Assembly (NCBI RefSeq): GCF_028858535.1
Contig: NZ_JAPMOU010000014.1
Coordinates: 79,775-143,774 of the forward strand
DNA length: 64,000 nucleotides
Origin: Spartinivicinus poritis
GTDB lineage: Bacteria; Pseudomonadota; Gammaproteobacteria; Pseudomonadales; Zooshikellaceae
Direction: 5' to 3'
In this document: in pieces, positions 17,205 through 25,842 of the stretch
Numbering within the stretch: the first letter of the stretch is position 1
Layout of the letters: every line of letters begins with the position of its first letter
Position numbers and translations under genes: made by a program
Notes under the pieces: model-generated
Seen by the model: only the letters and a program-made list of their open reading frames with translations
What the model was told of the DNA's origin: nothing
Database searches by the model: none

Positions 17205-19457
17205 ATGCAGTCACGCCATTATTTTTATCATTCACTGGTGATTACCACCTTACTTTCTCCGGTCACAGTGGCCGCTGAACAGAAAAATATTGAAAAGCTG
17301 GACTCTGTGGTGGTGGTAGCAAGCCGGGCGCCTAAACAGATTAGCGATATTGCTGGTACTGTTTGGTTGGTGGATAAAGAAACCATTGAAGCGCAGTCTC
17401 GTGGAGGGAAAAATTTAAGTGATATTCTTTCCACTGTAGTACCTTCCCTGGATGTAGGTAGTCAGGGGAGAACTAATTATGGCCAGAATTTACGTGGTCG
17501 GGCAATGTTAGTGATGATTGATGGCGTGTCGTTAAATTCTGCACGATCAATTAGCCGACAGCTGGATTCTATTGATCCATTTAATATTGAACGTATTGAA
17601 GTATTATCTGGTGCTACGGCTATTTATGGCGCAGGTGCTTCGGGTGGTGTAGTCAATATTATTACCAAACGTGCCGAGGCAGGTGAACTAACAGCAGAAA
17701 CTTATGTTGGGGGTAGCTCTGGGTTTAATAATAGTAATGATGGGGATTATAAAATTGCTCAGTCAATCAGTGGTGGAACGGATAAATTAAAAGCTAGGGG
17801 TTCTCTTGTTTATAGCGAAACGAATGCTTTTTATGATGCTAATGGTGAGTTAATTAATCCAGATAGCACCCAAGGCTCATTACAGTTTAATGAGACTATT
17901 GATTTAATGGGTTCGCTTGAATATAAACTAGACGATCAACAAACCGTTACTTTGTTGGCTCAACACTATAATAGTGAGCAAGATAGTCCTTATGGTACTT
18001 ATTTTGGTGAAAATCTGGCAGGCTCTAAAGCAGGCAACCATCATTTAATAGAAACACGCAGAGGATTTTCTTCTGATCGAAATCTTGGTACAGAGCGCTA
18101 TTTATTAAATGCAACTTATCACCATGAAGAAGTGTTTGGTCATGAGCTAATAGTGCAGGCATCTTATCGTAAAGAATCATTTTCATATAACCCATTTATT
18201 CGGCCCAGTGGATCAAAGGAGCCATCTAATAAAGGTTATTTTTCAGCGTCTAAGCAGGAGACAGACGTTTTTAGTTTACGTACGGCACTTGTTAAATCAT
18301 TTGATAAGCTAACCCTGAGTTATGGGGTGGATGGCTATATTGACCAATTTGAAAATGATCAGATAATTTTTGATCAAAATATTTCTAATGCCAGTGGCGG
18401 GCTAGTTAATAAAAAAGCCTATAAAATAGGTCGTTATCCTGATACAGAGGTTTCATCTATTGCTGGCTTTTTTCAGGCAAGTTATCAGTTAACGGACCGT
18501 TTATTGATTGAAGGAGGATACCGCTATCAATATATGAAGAATGAAGTAGATGATTTTATTGATACTGGTATTCAAAAAGATATTGCGTTTGGTAAATACA
18601 CATCTGCAGACCCAGTACCAGGTGGGCAAACTCACTATAAGTTCGGCTTATTCAATATAGGGGCCGTTTTTGATTTAACGGCTAATCAGCAAGTATGGGC
18701 AAACTTTTCCCAAGGTTTTGAACTGCCGGATACAGCAAAAAGATACGGTGATGGTCAATATACAGACTCTAATAAAGATGGTCATGCTGAGTTAGTAAAA
18801 TCTTCAGATATTCGTAATGATCGCCTTGATGGCATAAAAACTGACAGCTACGAATTAGGTTGGCGTTATACGGGAACTGACTTAAGTGTTCAAACGGCTC
18901 TCTATTATTCTGAGTCAGATAAAGTGGAATCATATGACCGAAAAGAACTATTACTGGAGCTACGTGATCATGAAAAGCGGGTTTATGGCTTCGAGTTTGA
19001 AACAAGTTATTGGGCAACAGATAAGCTCCAGCTTGGCTTAACTGGGCATTATGTAAAAACCCAGGAAAAAGATAAAAACGGCCACTGGCAACGTTCATTG
19101 GTTGATAGTAGTAGTGCATCAAAAGCGGGGGCATGGGTTGGCTGGTATGATGATACATACTCACTAAAACTGCAAAGCCAAACTCTGTTTAGTTTGCGAG
19201 ATGATAGGAAACGGCTGAAAGGGAAAGGTGAAAATGGTGAGTTGTCTGGTTATACCACTGTGGATTTCTTAGGCAATTATAAGCTACCTGTCGGTGATGT
19301 TGGTTTCGGTGTACAAAATGTTTTTAATCGCGAATACACCACTATTTGGTCACAGCGAGCGCAGAAGCTTTATTCTCCTTATTATGGGCCTGAAGAGGTC
19401 TATGACTTCAAAGGGCGTGGTCGTACTTTCTTCGTTAACTATAAAGTGAAATATTAA
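17205..19457 (+). CDS. iutA: TonB-dependent ferric aerobactin receptor IutA
   Basis: An outer-membrane beta-barrel receptor of about 750 residues. I prefer ATG 17205, which gives a normal signal peptide ending near TVAAEQ; an in-frame GTG at 17166 would add 13 residues ahead of it. The plug domain shows DSVVVVASRAPKQISDIAGT (TonB-box region), GRAMLVMIDGVSLNSARS, SRQLDSIDPFNIERIEVLSG and GAGASGGVVNIITK. These closely resemble what I recall of E. coli IutA, including the SRQLDS-DPFNI segment. The protein ends in a barrel strand with a terminal aromatic residue pattern (FFVNYKVKY). It is the last gene of the siderophore operon, followed by a strong hairpin. Confidence 0.93.
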   Translation: MQSRHYFYHSLVITTLLSPVTVAAEQKNIEKLDSVVVVASRAPKQISDIAGTVWLVDKETIEAQSRGGKNLSDILSTVVPSLDVGSQGRTNYGQNLRGRAMLVMIDGVSLNSARSISRQLDSIDPFNIERIEVLSGATAIYGAGASGGVVNIITKRAEAGELTAETYVGGSSGFNNSNDGDYKIAQSISGGTDKLKARGSLVYSETNAFYDANGELINPDSTQGSLQFNETIDLMGSLEYKLDDQQTVTLLAQHYNSEQDSPYGTYFGENLAGSKAGNHHLIETRRGFSSDRNLGTERYLLNATYHHEEVFGHELIVQASYRKESFSYNPFIRPSGSKEPSNKGYFSASKQETDVFSLRTALVKSFDKLTLSYGVDGYIDQFENDQIIFDQNISNASGGLVNKKAYKIGRYPDTEVSSIAGFFQASYQLTDRLLIEGGYRYQYMKNEVDDFIDTGIQKDIAFGKYTSADPVPGGQTHYKFGLFNIGAVFDLTANQQVWANFSQGFELPDTAKRYGDGQYTDSNKDGHAELVKSSDIRNDRLDGIKTDSYELGWRYTGTDLSVQTALYYSESDKVESYDRKELLLELRDHEKRVYGFEFETSYWATDKLQLGLTGHYVKTQEKDKNGHWQRSLVDSSSASKAGAWVGWYDDTYSLKLQSQTLFSLRDDRKRLKGKGENGELSGYTTVDFLGNYKLPVGDVGFGVQNVFNREYTTIWSQRAQKLYSPYYGPEEVYDFKGRGRTFFVNYKVKY

Positions 19458-19463
19458 ATATCT

Positions 19464-19504
19464 ACTAGCAAAGGGAAATAACTACGTTGTTTCCCTTTGC
19501 TAGT
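19464..19504 (+). terminator. Hairpin after iutA
   Basis: A perfect 15-bp inverted repeat, ACTAGCAAAGGGAAA paired with TTTCCCTTTGCTAGT, with an 11-nt loop, begins 7 bp after the iutA stop. There is no T-tract after it, so it may terminate transcription or protect the 3' end of the aerobactin mRNA. Confidence 0.6.
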
Positions 19505-19507
19505 ATG

Positions 19508-19630
19508 TACCCAATACGAATGGTTTTTAGGTGCGGCCATCAAGTGACGAGGCCCCATGAGCCTATAATAATAGGTGATTGGGGCGAGAAATGAAGATAA
19601 CAAAACCTAGAAATCATTCGTGAAGGGTAT
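19508..19630 (+). repeat. Palindromic repeat family A, full copy (A2)
   Basis: A 123 bp element beginning TACCCAATACGAATGG and ending CATTCGTGAAGGGTAT, matching the reverse complement of 5379-5500 almost throughout. The central nested hairpin is formed by GGCCCCAT and ATTGGGGC arms with CCTAT/ATAGG inside. It lies directly after the iutA hairpin. Together with A1 it brackets the whole fhu-iuc block in inverted orientation. Confidence 0.8.
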
Positions 19631-19993
19631 AGGTTAACTGTCCACTTGTGTTTGTGATCTCATCCTGCATTTTCGAACGCTTTCTTTTGAATTAACCACT
19701 ATTTGAGTCGTTTAATGACCTGCTGACGTTATGGTGGTTTGCACATAGGTGTTTAAGTATGGTTTTATAACCTTTTATGAGAGTGTCGCAAAATCAGGGA
19801 AATATGAAGTGATAGAGTGTTCTGGCATTGCTGGCTGGACCCAGCTAAAGCGCTAAAGACTATGGATGGCCTTTAGAGTGGTAGAAGAATACCCTGTTAC
19901 TTCATGTTTTTATCCAACACCCTTTTACGTCACCCCTCTGCAGTTGGGTGATGTATACTTCTGCGAATGGTCATATAACCCTGGTGATAAACT
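19631..19993. other. Non-coding stretch between the siderophore block and ampE
   Basis: About 360 bp with no long frame and no recognisable RNA. ampD usually lies next to ampE in related bacteria, but I find no AmpD motif here on either strand. This stretch may be a scar of the insertion that brought in the siderophore block. The ampE promoter presumably lies here but is not obvious. Confidence 0.35.
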
Positions 19994-20890
19994 ATGCTAT
20001 TCATTTCTTTGTGTATAGGTGTTGCTATTTTTTTTATGGCTGATAGCCGTAAATTCATACAGCATGATAACTGGTTTAATAAACTGATTGAGTTAGTGGC
20101 GAGCAAGCTAGGTGGTAATTTGGGGGCTGAGTGGATCTGGGTTATCACATTGTTGATTCCTACTGCAGTTGTCGCCTGGTTAGTCAGTGAAGCCAATGAG
20201 GCTTGGCTAGGCTTCCCCATGTTGTTGATAAGTGTGGTTCTTTTAGTCTATTCCTTGGGGAGGGAAGGGTATTTAAATAGACTAGACCTCTATGTAGCTT
20301 CATTGAAAGTAGCTAATGCTGAAACGGTATTTATTCGTGCGCAAGAATTGTTTCCAGTACTCAGTAAAGATTTACGTGATGAATGGTCTCATCAGTATCA
20401 ACAAATTAGACAGTTAGTGTTTTATCAGGTATTGGAGCAACTGTTTACCACTGTATTTTGGTTTATTGTATTAGGGCCTGTAGCTGCTCTTATTTATCGT
20501 ATGAATGAGCTGTATTTGGCTAATCAGCAGCAAAATGATGAAAACAAATTAGCTTCTGCGCATGTGGCTTGGGATTTAAAATATATTATTGAATGGTTAC
20601 CTGCCAGAGTGCTTGCGTGGTCATTTACCTTAGCTGGTAACTTCACTAAAGCTTATCATGAATGCCAACAAAGCTGGCGGCGATGGGCTGAGCCCCCAGG
20701 AGAGTTAGTGGTTCGTACGGGATTGCAGGCGCTAACTATTCCATTGGATATGGAGGAGTTTAAGCAAACAACTGATACGACAGAGCAGCAACAGATGGCT
20801 GCTGATGAATTGATGGCTGTGCGAGGGTTGTTGAATCGAACAGTAGTTATCTGGGGAGCAATTATCGCGCTAGTTACCTTACTGACTTAA
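19994..20890 (+). CDS. ampE: AmpE-like inner-membrane protein
   Basis: A 298-residue membrane protein of the AmpE (CobD/CbiB-like superfamily) group. Hydrophobic segments lie near residues 1-15, 46-64, 71-88, 148-170 and 278-296. Characteristic stretches are DLYVASLKVAN, a FWFIVLGPVAALIYRM membrane segment, and AWDLKYIIEWLPARVLAWSFTLAGNF. AmpE is coded with AmpD in the beta-lactamase-inducing muropeptide pathway, though its own activity is unclear. Here ampD is not adjacent. The ampG-like gene at 27769-29184 is a second muropeptide-recycling gene in the window. The gene converges on the histidine kinase, with stops 9 bp apart. Confidence 0.82.
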   Translation: MLFISLCIGVAIFFMADSRKFIQHDNWFNKLIELVASKLGGNLGAEWIWVITLLIPTAVVAWLVSEANEAWLGFPMLLISVVLLVYSLGREGYLNRLDLYVASLKVANAETVFIRAQELFPVLSKDLRDEWSHQYQQIRQLVFYQVLEQLFTTVFWFIVLGPVAALIYRMNELYLANQQQNDENKLASAHVAWDLKYIIEWLPARVLAWSFTLAGNFTKAYHECQQSWRRWAEPPGELVVRTGLQALTIPLDMEEFKQTTDTTEQQQMAADELMAVRGLLNRTVVIWGAIIALVTLLT

Positions 20891-20899
20891 TAGGGATTA

Positions 20900-22939
20900 T
20901 TAGTCTCTTAGGGCTGTTTCTATTGCTTTTGCTTTGGGGATGGGAGTTAGCTCAACTTTTAGGGGTAAGCTGATAATAAATTCTGTGCCTATTCCAGCAG
21001 CTGACTTCACATGTAACTGCCCTTTGTGGTTATTAGTGATAATGAAATACGACACTGATAACCCTAAACCAGTGCCAATTCCCACTTCTTTAGTCGTAAA
21101 AAAAGGTTCAAATATACGTTTACGCGTAGTGTTGTCCATGCCGATACCATTATCTTCGACTTTAATAATGGCTTGGGTCGTTGTTTGTTTACTCGTGATA
21201 ATAATTTTGCCATTCCACTTTGGCTCTTCGCGCTGATTAATGGCTTGGGCAGCATTTTTGATTAAATTAAGTAGTACTTGCTCAAGCTCGTTGGCAATAC
21301 AGGGCACACTGGTAAGGGTGTCATCCAGGTTGGTGATGATATGGATTCGTTCTAGCTCAAGGCCATGTTTAATGTCTAAGTCGCTGTGAGCAATTTCAAT
21401 GGTACGATTGATTAATTCACTTAGATCGGTTGGAGATAGGGTTCTTGAGCTACGACGGCTGAATTGCAGCATATTCTGCACAATTTTAGAGGCTCGGGTA
21501 CCTGCGTCTTTAATGTTACTCAAAAAGCGGGTAATACCCCTTTGCTCCATATAAATGTAAAGTTGGTGGATATCCAGTTGTAGCTTTTCTGCTTCCTCTT
21601 TATTTTTAGCTAAGGTAGGAGAAATGCGGCGTAAAATATTCTGCACTCCCTGAACAATGCCACCTAGCGGGTTATTAATTTCATGGGCCATACCGGCGGC
21701 CAGTCCACCTACTGATAACATTTTTTCAGTTTGTACCATAGTGTCTTCTAATTGAATGCGCTGAGTTATGTTATCTAGCCGGATGACGGCTCCTTGGTGC
21801 TCTTCTCCACAAAGTGGGTAGATAACCAGGTCAAAATAGTTCTCTTCATTGTGGTGAGTGAGGGGGACGCGCTCGACAGTTTCCACGGTTTGATGACTTA
21901 ACGCTTTATCTATTTCAGGCTCGTGCTCAGCCAGAATAGTAGAAAGCTCTTGAATAGGGCGTTGTAATGCTTGGTTGCCTTTAATGTTAAATAAAGCAGC
22001 TGCTTCTTCATTCCACTGTTGAATTTGTTTATTGGTGTTAATGGCAATTAATGCAGAAGGCATCGAGTTAATAATATTGTTGAGGTATTTCTGTAAAGCA
22101 GTCAGCTTTTGCTCAATATGGGTACGAACCTGAACCTCTAGCTCCAGTTTTTTGTTGGTACGTTGGGTTTCCAAGGCCATTGACTGGGCTTTCATACTGG
22201 CTTGCTCTGCTTCATCACGCGCTTTTCTTAGCAGCTGATCTCTAGCTTCAATACGATTCAGCATGGTATTGAAGGCAGTAGCCAAAATTCCTAGCTCATC
22301 ATTATGAAACTTCGTTGCGCGTACTGAATAGTTTTCTTCAATGGAGACAGTATGAGCCAATTTAATTAAGTGTAATACTGGTTTAGTAATGACCTGACGG
22401 ATAACACCAGTCACAAATAGCATAATCAGTACAGCAAAAATCATGATGATTAAAATAGCCACTTTCATTGCCAAAAATAACATTTCAGGTAATGAATGAT
22501 TGGCTTTGATTTCAAGGGTAAGTTGCTGGCCATCATCTAACTGGATTTTTTCAACATAAGAGGATGGCTCTAGCGTTATAGAAGTAATACTGGTTTGTGA
22601 CTGGTGTTGCTCATCAGGAAAAGATAACAGTAATTTACCCTGTTGGTCATAAAAGCTAATTGATTCAATATAATCAAACTGACTTAAATGCTGTAACAAA
22701 TGACGAGCTAATTCAGGCTCACGTTGAATTTGGGAAATCAATAGTGGGTTAGTTAACAGCTTACTGGTGGTTGTAACATTGTGAGGAACAATATAATCCT
22801 TGGATATTAAGTAAGTTGTTAATACCAACGTAATGCTGGCAACAAAGGCAATAGAAATGATAACACTTAGCAGCAGAAGTAATAATTTGCGGCTAATGGG
22901 CAGGCTTGACAGATATCCTGAGATTGATGATTGAGTCAT
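20900..22939 (-). CDS. Membrane sensor histidine kinase (HAMP-PAS-HisKA-HATPase)
   Basis: A 679-residue inner-membrane kinase. Membrane helices at about 18-45 and 155-180 flank a periplasmic sensor domain of about 110 residues. HAMP is at about 180-232, a coiled coil at 232-285, and PAS at 285-395 (NSMPSALIAINTNKQIQQWN). The phosphoacceptor is His419 in GMAHEINNPLGG. The ATPase domain has an N box (LEQVLLNLIKNAAQAIN), G1 (VEDNGIGMD), an F box (IFEPFFTTK) and G2 (GTGLGLSVSY). No receiver domain is fused and no partner response regulator adjoins it; the regulator gene at 24009 is separated by the PanE-like gene. The signal is unknown. Confidence 0.9.
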   Translation of the reverse strand: MTQSSISGYLSSLPISRKLLLLLLSVIISIAFVASITLVLTTYLISKDYIVPHNVTTTSKLLTNPLLISQIQREPELARHLLQHLSQFDYIESISFYDQQGKLLLSFPDEQHQSQTSITSITLEPSSYVEKIQLDDGQQLTLEIKANHSLPEMLFLAMKVAILIIMIFAVLIMLFVTGVIRQVITKPVLHLIKLAHTVSIEENYSVRATKFHNDELGILATAFNTMLNRIEARDQLLRKARDEAEQASMKAQSMALETQRTNKKLELEVQVRTHIEQKLTALQKYLNNIINSMPSALIAINTNKQIQQWNEEAAALFNIKGNQALQRPIQELSTILAEHEPEIDKALSHQTVETVERVPLTHHNEENYFDLVIYPLCGEEHQGAVIRLDNITQRIQLEDTMVQTEKMLSVGGLAAGMAHEINNPLGGIVQGVQNILRRISPTLAKNKEEAEKLQLDIHQLYIYMEQRGITRFLSNIKDAGTRASKIVQNMLQFSRRSSRTLSPTDLSELINRTIEIAHSDLDIKHGLELERIHIITNLDDTLTSVPCIANELEQVLLNLIKNAAQAINQREEPKWNGKIIITSKQTTTQAIIKVEDNGIGMDNTTRKRIFEPFFTTKEVGIGTGLGLSVSYFIITNNHKGQLHVKSAAGIGTEFIISLPLKVELTPIPKAKAIETALRD

Positions 22940-22980
22940 ATATAGGTTTGATACTATAGCCTTTACGGCAGGTTACATTA

Positions 22981-23901
22981 TTAACTGTAGCCTTTTTCCT
23001 TTAAGGTGCGAACTAACCATTGATGATGGGGCAGGTCAATTCCCATTATATGGGCTTTATCAATAATATAGCCATTGATGTAACTTAGCTCAGTTGCTTT
23101 TCCTGCTTTTACATCTTGAAGTGTTGATGAATAGTTATCGGCAGTTTGTAAGATGACCCTTTTCACTAATGTGACTAGTTGATCAGATAAGGGTATTTGC
23201 AACTGCTTAAGTATAGCTTCTGTTTCTAAGCAAAGGGCAATAACCTGTTGCCTTAATCCCTGATGTTGCCATAACTCACCATTTTTACATTGATAAAGTG
23301 CTGTAAGGCCGTTGATGGCACCGTTAATAGCTACTTTTTCCCAGAGGGTGGTGAGTGGAGTTGTAGTCCAATGAATATTCAGAGGTAACTGAGCAAACTG
23401 CTGGAACTGACAGCGGGGTTTAGCATTATTAAGCTGGGGACTAAGTTCGCCAATAGTAATTTGGCCAAGTCCTGCGTGTACTACTTGAAATGGTTTAGTT
23501 AAGAAGCAACCATGGGTTACTGAACCGACCGCAATTTGCTGGTTTGGCAGTGTGTTCGCGATAACTTGTTGAGAACCTAAACCATTTTGTAACAAAATGA
23601 CTTGAGCATCAGCTGTTAGCAAATGGGCGATTGACTGAACAGCTGGAAGCGCATCATAGGCTTTGGTAGTCACAATTAATTTGTTGATATGGTGGTGAAG
23701 GGCGCAATGATCAACTACTGGTACTTTACAAGAAAAGTGTAAGTCAGTCTGCTGGTAATGAATGGCTTGGGAAGGAGTGCTTGCTCGTTTAACGATCAAT
23801 TTAACTGGTTGTTGTTGTCTGGCGAGTTGACTAGCCAGTAAGCAACCCATAGCGCCGGCACCAAGAATATACCAAGGCTGGTTATTAAGAGATTGAGTCA
23901 T
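22981..23901 (-). CDS. 2-dehydropantoate 2-reductase family protein (PanE/ApbA-like)
   Basis: A 306-residue cytoplasmic NADPH-dependent reductase; family members reduce ketopantoate to pantoate in pantothenate and CoA synthesis. The N-terminal Rossmann motif is ILGAGAMGCLLASQLA (about 12-27), VTTKAYDAL carries the conserved Lys, and the C-terminal domain has KVAINGAINGLTALYQCKNGEL with the catalytic-Lys region and ELSYINGYIIDKAH with the usual Glu and Asn. Several PanE paralogues often coexist in a genome, so the true pantothenate role is likely but not certain. It stands alone, reading away from ampE on the same strand as the kinase. Confidence 0.85.
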   Translation of the reverse strand: MTQSLNNQPWYILGAGAMGCLLASQLARQQQPVKLIVKRASTPSQAIHYQQTDLHFSCKVPVVDHCALHHHINKLIVTTKAYDALPAVQSIAHLLTADAQVILLQNGLGSQQVIANTLPNQQIAVGSVTHGCFLTKPFQVVHAGLGQITIGELSPQLNNAKPRCQFQQFAQLPLNIHWTTTPLTTLWEKVAINGAINGLTALYQCKNGELWQHQGLRQQVIALCLETEAILKQLQIPLSDQLVTLVKRVILQTADNYSSTLQDVKAGKATELSYINGYIIDKAHIMGIDLPHHQWLVRTLKEKGYS

Positions 23902-24008
23902 GCTATAAAAAAGCTATCTAAATAACGACAATAGCAGAATAATAACAGCAGCAAAAAATGGTACCAGCATTCTTATTAGCAATATGACTAAAGCGGGTGA
24001 TTTTTTTA

Positions 24009-25010
24009 CTATGATGTTGCTTCACTTTGAGGTGGTTTTTTCTTCAGCATACCAGGGTTCCATTGGGTGGCTGTTATCAGGCCAGTTTCAAGTGATTTTT
24101 GGAGCATTTTACGAGTAACCACCAACAATTGTTCCGCGGTAGGTAATGGGGGGGTGTTCGTTAGTATGCACATACTCATGGCTGCTTTAATTGAAATATA
24201 GCCAACAGATGACTTAAATGCTTTTAGATTAAGCCCTTCATAAATGCGGCGAAAGCTTTTTGGCGTATATTGCTCATCATGCAGATGGGTAGTAATGATT
24301 GAGAACTGATCATCACCAGTGCGAGTAATAATATCGAGTGGTCTGATTAACTGCTGCAGGCGTCGAGCAACACCTTTGGCCACTTCATTATAAATAGCTA
24401 GCCCCCGTTGCTGTTCAATTTGCTTGGCATTTTGCAAGGCAATGACCAGTAAACAAGCAGAAGCATCACGTGACTCTACATGCCGAATGGCTTCACTTAG
24501 ATGGTTAAGGCAAAATCGTAAATTACCGATACCAGTTAAATGGTCGGTGAGGCTGTGTTTTTCAAGTTGTTGGAGGTTATCAACTAATAACTTATTTTCT
24601 TCTAAAAGCTGGTTTTGCATATGCGCTGTTCGGTCAGCTGCAAATATTCTTGGTAATAGCTGATCGTTCATTACTGATTTATTGATGAAGTCATCGACAC
24701 CCCGATCAAATGCCTCTGCCAGTGCTTTTACTCCTTCTTTGGCTGTTAGCAAAATGACATACGTGAAGTGGTGTAGGCGTTTGTCTAATTCTCTAACCTG
24801 CTGGGTGAGTTGCAAACCATCCATTTCAGGCATTAACCAGTCTGCTACTAAAATACTGGCAGGGCGTTTTTGTAGTTGAACCAGAGCTTCATTAGCACTA
24901 CTAGCGAACCGGATATCCCGAAAGCCTGCTCCTTTTAAGGTGCGGCCAATCATTACGCTACTAAACTTCGCATCGTCAACAACCATTATTGGTATATTAA
25001 GATTCGCCAT
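24009..25010 (-). CDS. Response regulator with degenerate GGDEF domain
   Basis: A 333-residue protein: receiver domain (about 7-125) with acidic VVDD, phosphoacceptor Asp in LVADWLMPEMDG and Lys in FINKS, then a coiled linker (about 130-150) and a GGDEF-like domain (about 150-315) introduced by SLTDHLTGIGNLRF. The active-site loop reads RTGDDQF where GGDEF is expected, so the first Gly and the catalytic Glu are lost; cyclase activity is unlikely. The receiver may control a c-di-GMP- or GTP-binding or protein-interaction role. The cognate kinase could be the nearby 20900-22939 protein, but the genes are not adjacent. Confidence 0.86.
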   Translation of the reverse strand: MANLNIPIMVVDDAKFSSVMIGRTLKGAGFRDIRFASSANEALVQLQKRPASILVADWLMPEMDGLQLTQQVRELDKRLHHFTYVILLTAKEGVKALAEAFDRGVDDFINKSVMNDQLLPRIFAADRTAHMQNQLLEENKLLVDNLQQLEKHSLTDHLTGIGNLRFCLNHLSEAIRHVESRDASACLLVIALQNAKQIEQQRGLAIYNEVAKGVARRLQQLIRPLDIITRTGDDQFSIITTHLHDEQYTPKSFRRIYEGLNLKAFKSSVGYISIKAAMSMCILTNTPPLPTAEQLLVVTRKMLQKSLETGLITATQWNPGMLKKKPPQSEATS

Positions 25011-25305
25011 TAGGGTCCTGTTATATTGTTTAGTAAGTGAGTGGCTAGTACAAAACAGACTAACCTAAAAATAAGTTATAATAACTGCTGGCAATATCTG
25101 TCAAATATACAACAAGTTGCTAGTGCTGTGTTCTACCTGAGGCGACGATTTAGAACTTAATCAAAATCCTGGTTTAAAGGGGCTTGACAAAAACTGTTGC
25201 ATCGTCTCCTAAACATGCTCAAACCCGCTTCACTCGTCGTATCAGAAGACACTACACTAGCCGTTTCTGAAATTGCTTTAATTAATTATAGTGCTGGGAG
25301 AATTT

Positions 25306-25788
25306 ATGCCTTCTTTTGACATCGTTTCTGAAGTGGATAGCCATGAGTTAACCAATGCGGTTGATCAAGCCAGTCGTGAGCTGGAAACCCGCTATGATTT
25401 TCGTGGAATAGAGGCCAGCTTTAGCTTAACAGAAAAACAGATTCAAATGACAGCAGAGGCTGACTTTCAGTTACAGCAAATGCTGGAAATGCTGAAAGGC
25501 AAGCTAATTAAGCGAGGGATTGATGTAAAGTGCCTGGAAGTAGCAGATTTTTACGGCTCAGGGAAGTTAGTCAAGCAAGAGGCAACTGTACGAGAAGGAT
25601 TGGACAAAGAGCTTGCTAAAAAAGTCGTTAAGTTGATCAAAGATGCAAAACTGAAAGTACAAGCGGCAGTACAAGGAGAGAAAGTCAGGGTTACGGGTAA
25701 AAAGCGTGATGATTTACAGTCAACGATTGCCTTGCTGAAAGAAGCGAGTCTAGATATGCCGCTACAATACAATAACTTTCGTGACTAG
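25306..25788 (+). CDS. yajQ: YajQ family nucleotide/c-di-GMP-binding protein
   Basis: About 160 residues, the normal size for YajQ. The start is ATG 25306 ([11 protein letters not shown], the universal YajQ N-terminus) with GGGAG at 25296-25300. Signature segments are [26 protein letters not shown] and [13 protein letters not shown]. YajQ proteins bind c-di-GMP in Xanthomonas and Pseudomonas and act with transcription regulators. It is a single-gene unit facing the ABC-2 transporter pair, with a hairpin between the two converging ends. Confidence 0.92.
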   Translation: MPSFDIVSEVDSHELTNAVDQASRELETRYDFRGIEASFSLTEKQIQMTAEADFQLQQMLEMLKGKLIKRGIDVKCLEVADFYGSGKLVKQEATVREGLDKELAKKVVKLIKDAKLKVQAAVQGEKVRVTGKKRDDLQSTIALLKEASLDMPLQYNNFRD

Positions 25789-25801
25789 TTGATTGGTGGG
25801 G

Positions 25802-25826
25802 GGAGGTGGTTGTTGCAACGACCTCC
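25802..25826. terminator. Hairpin between convergent yajQ and ABC-2 permease genes
   Basis: GGAGGTGGTTG pairs with CAACGACCTCC (10 of 11 positions) around a 3-nt loop. It lies between two stop codons 55 bp apart, so it could act on both transcripts. There is no long T-tract on either side. Confidence 0.45.
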
Positions 25827-25842
25827 TAACAGCGCGTGATGG

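Noticed and set aside
19631..19993. Possible ampD remnant
   Set aside because: No AmpD motif (zinc His residues or C-terminal GRKxDPGP) found in any frame by eye.
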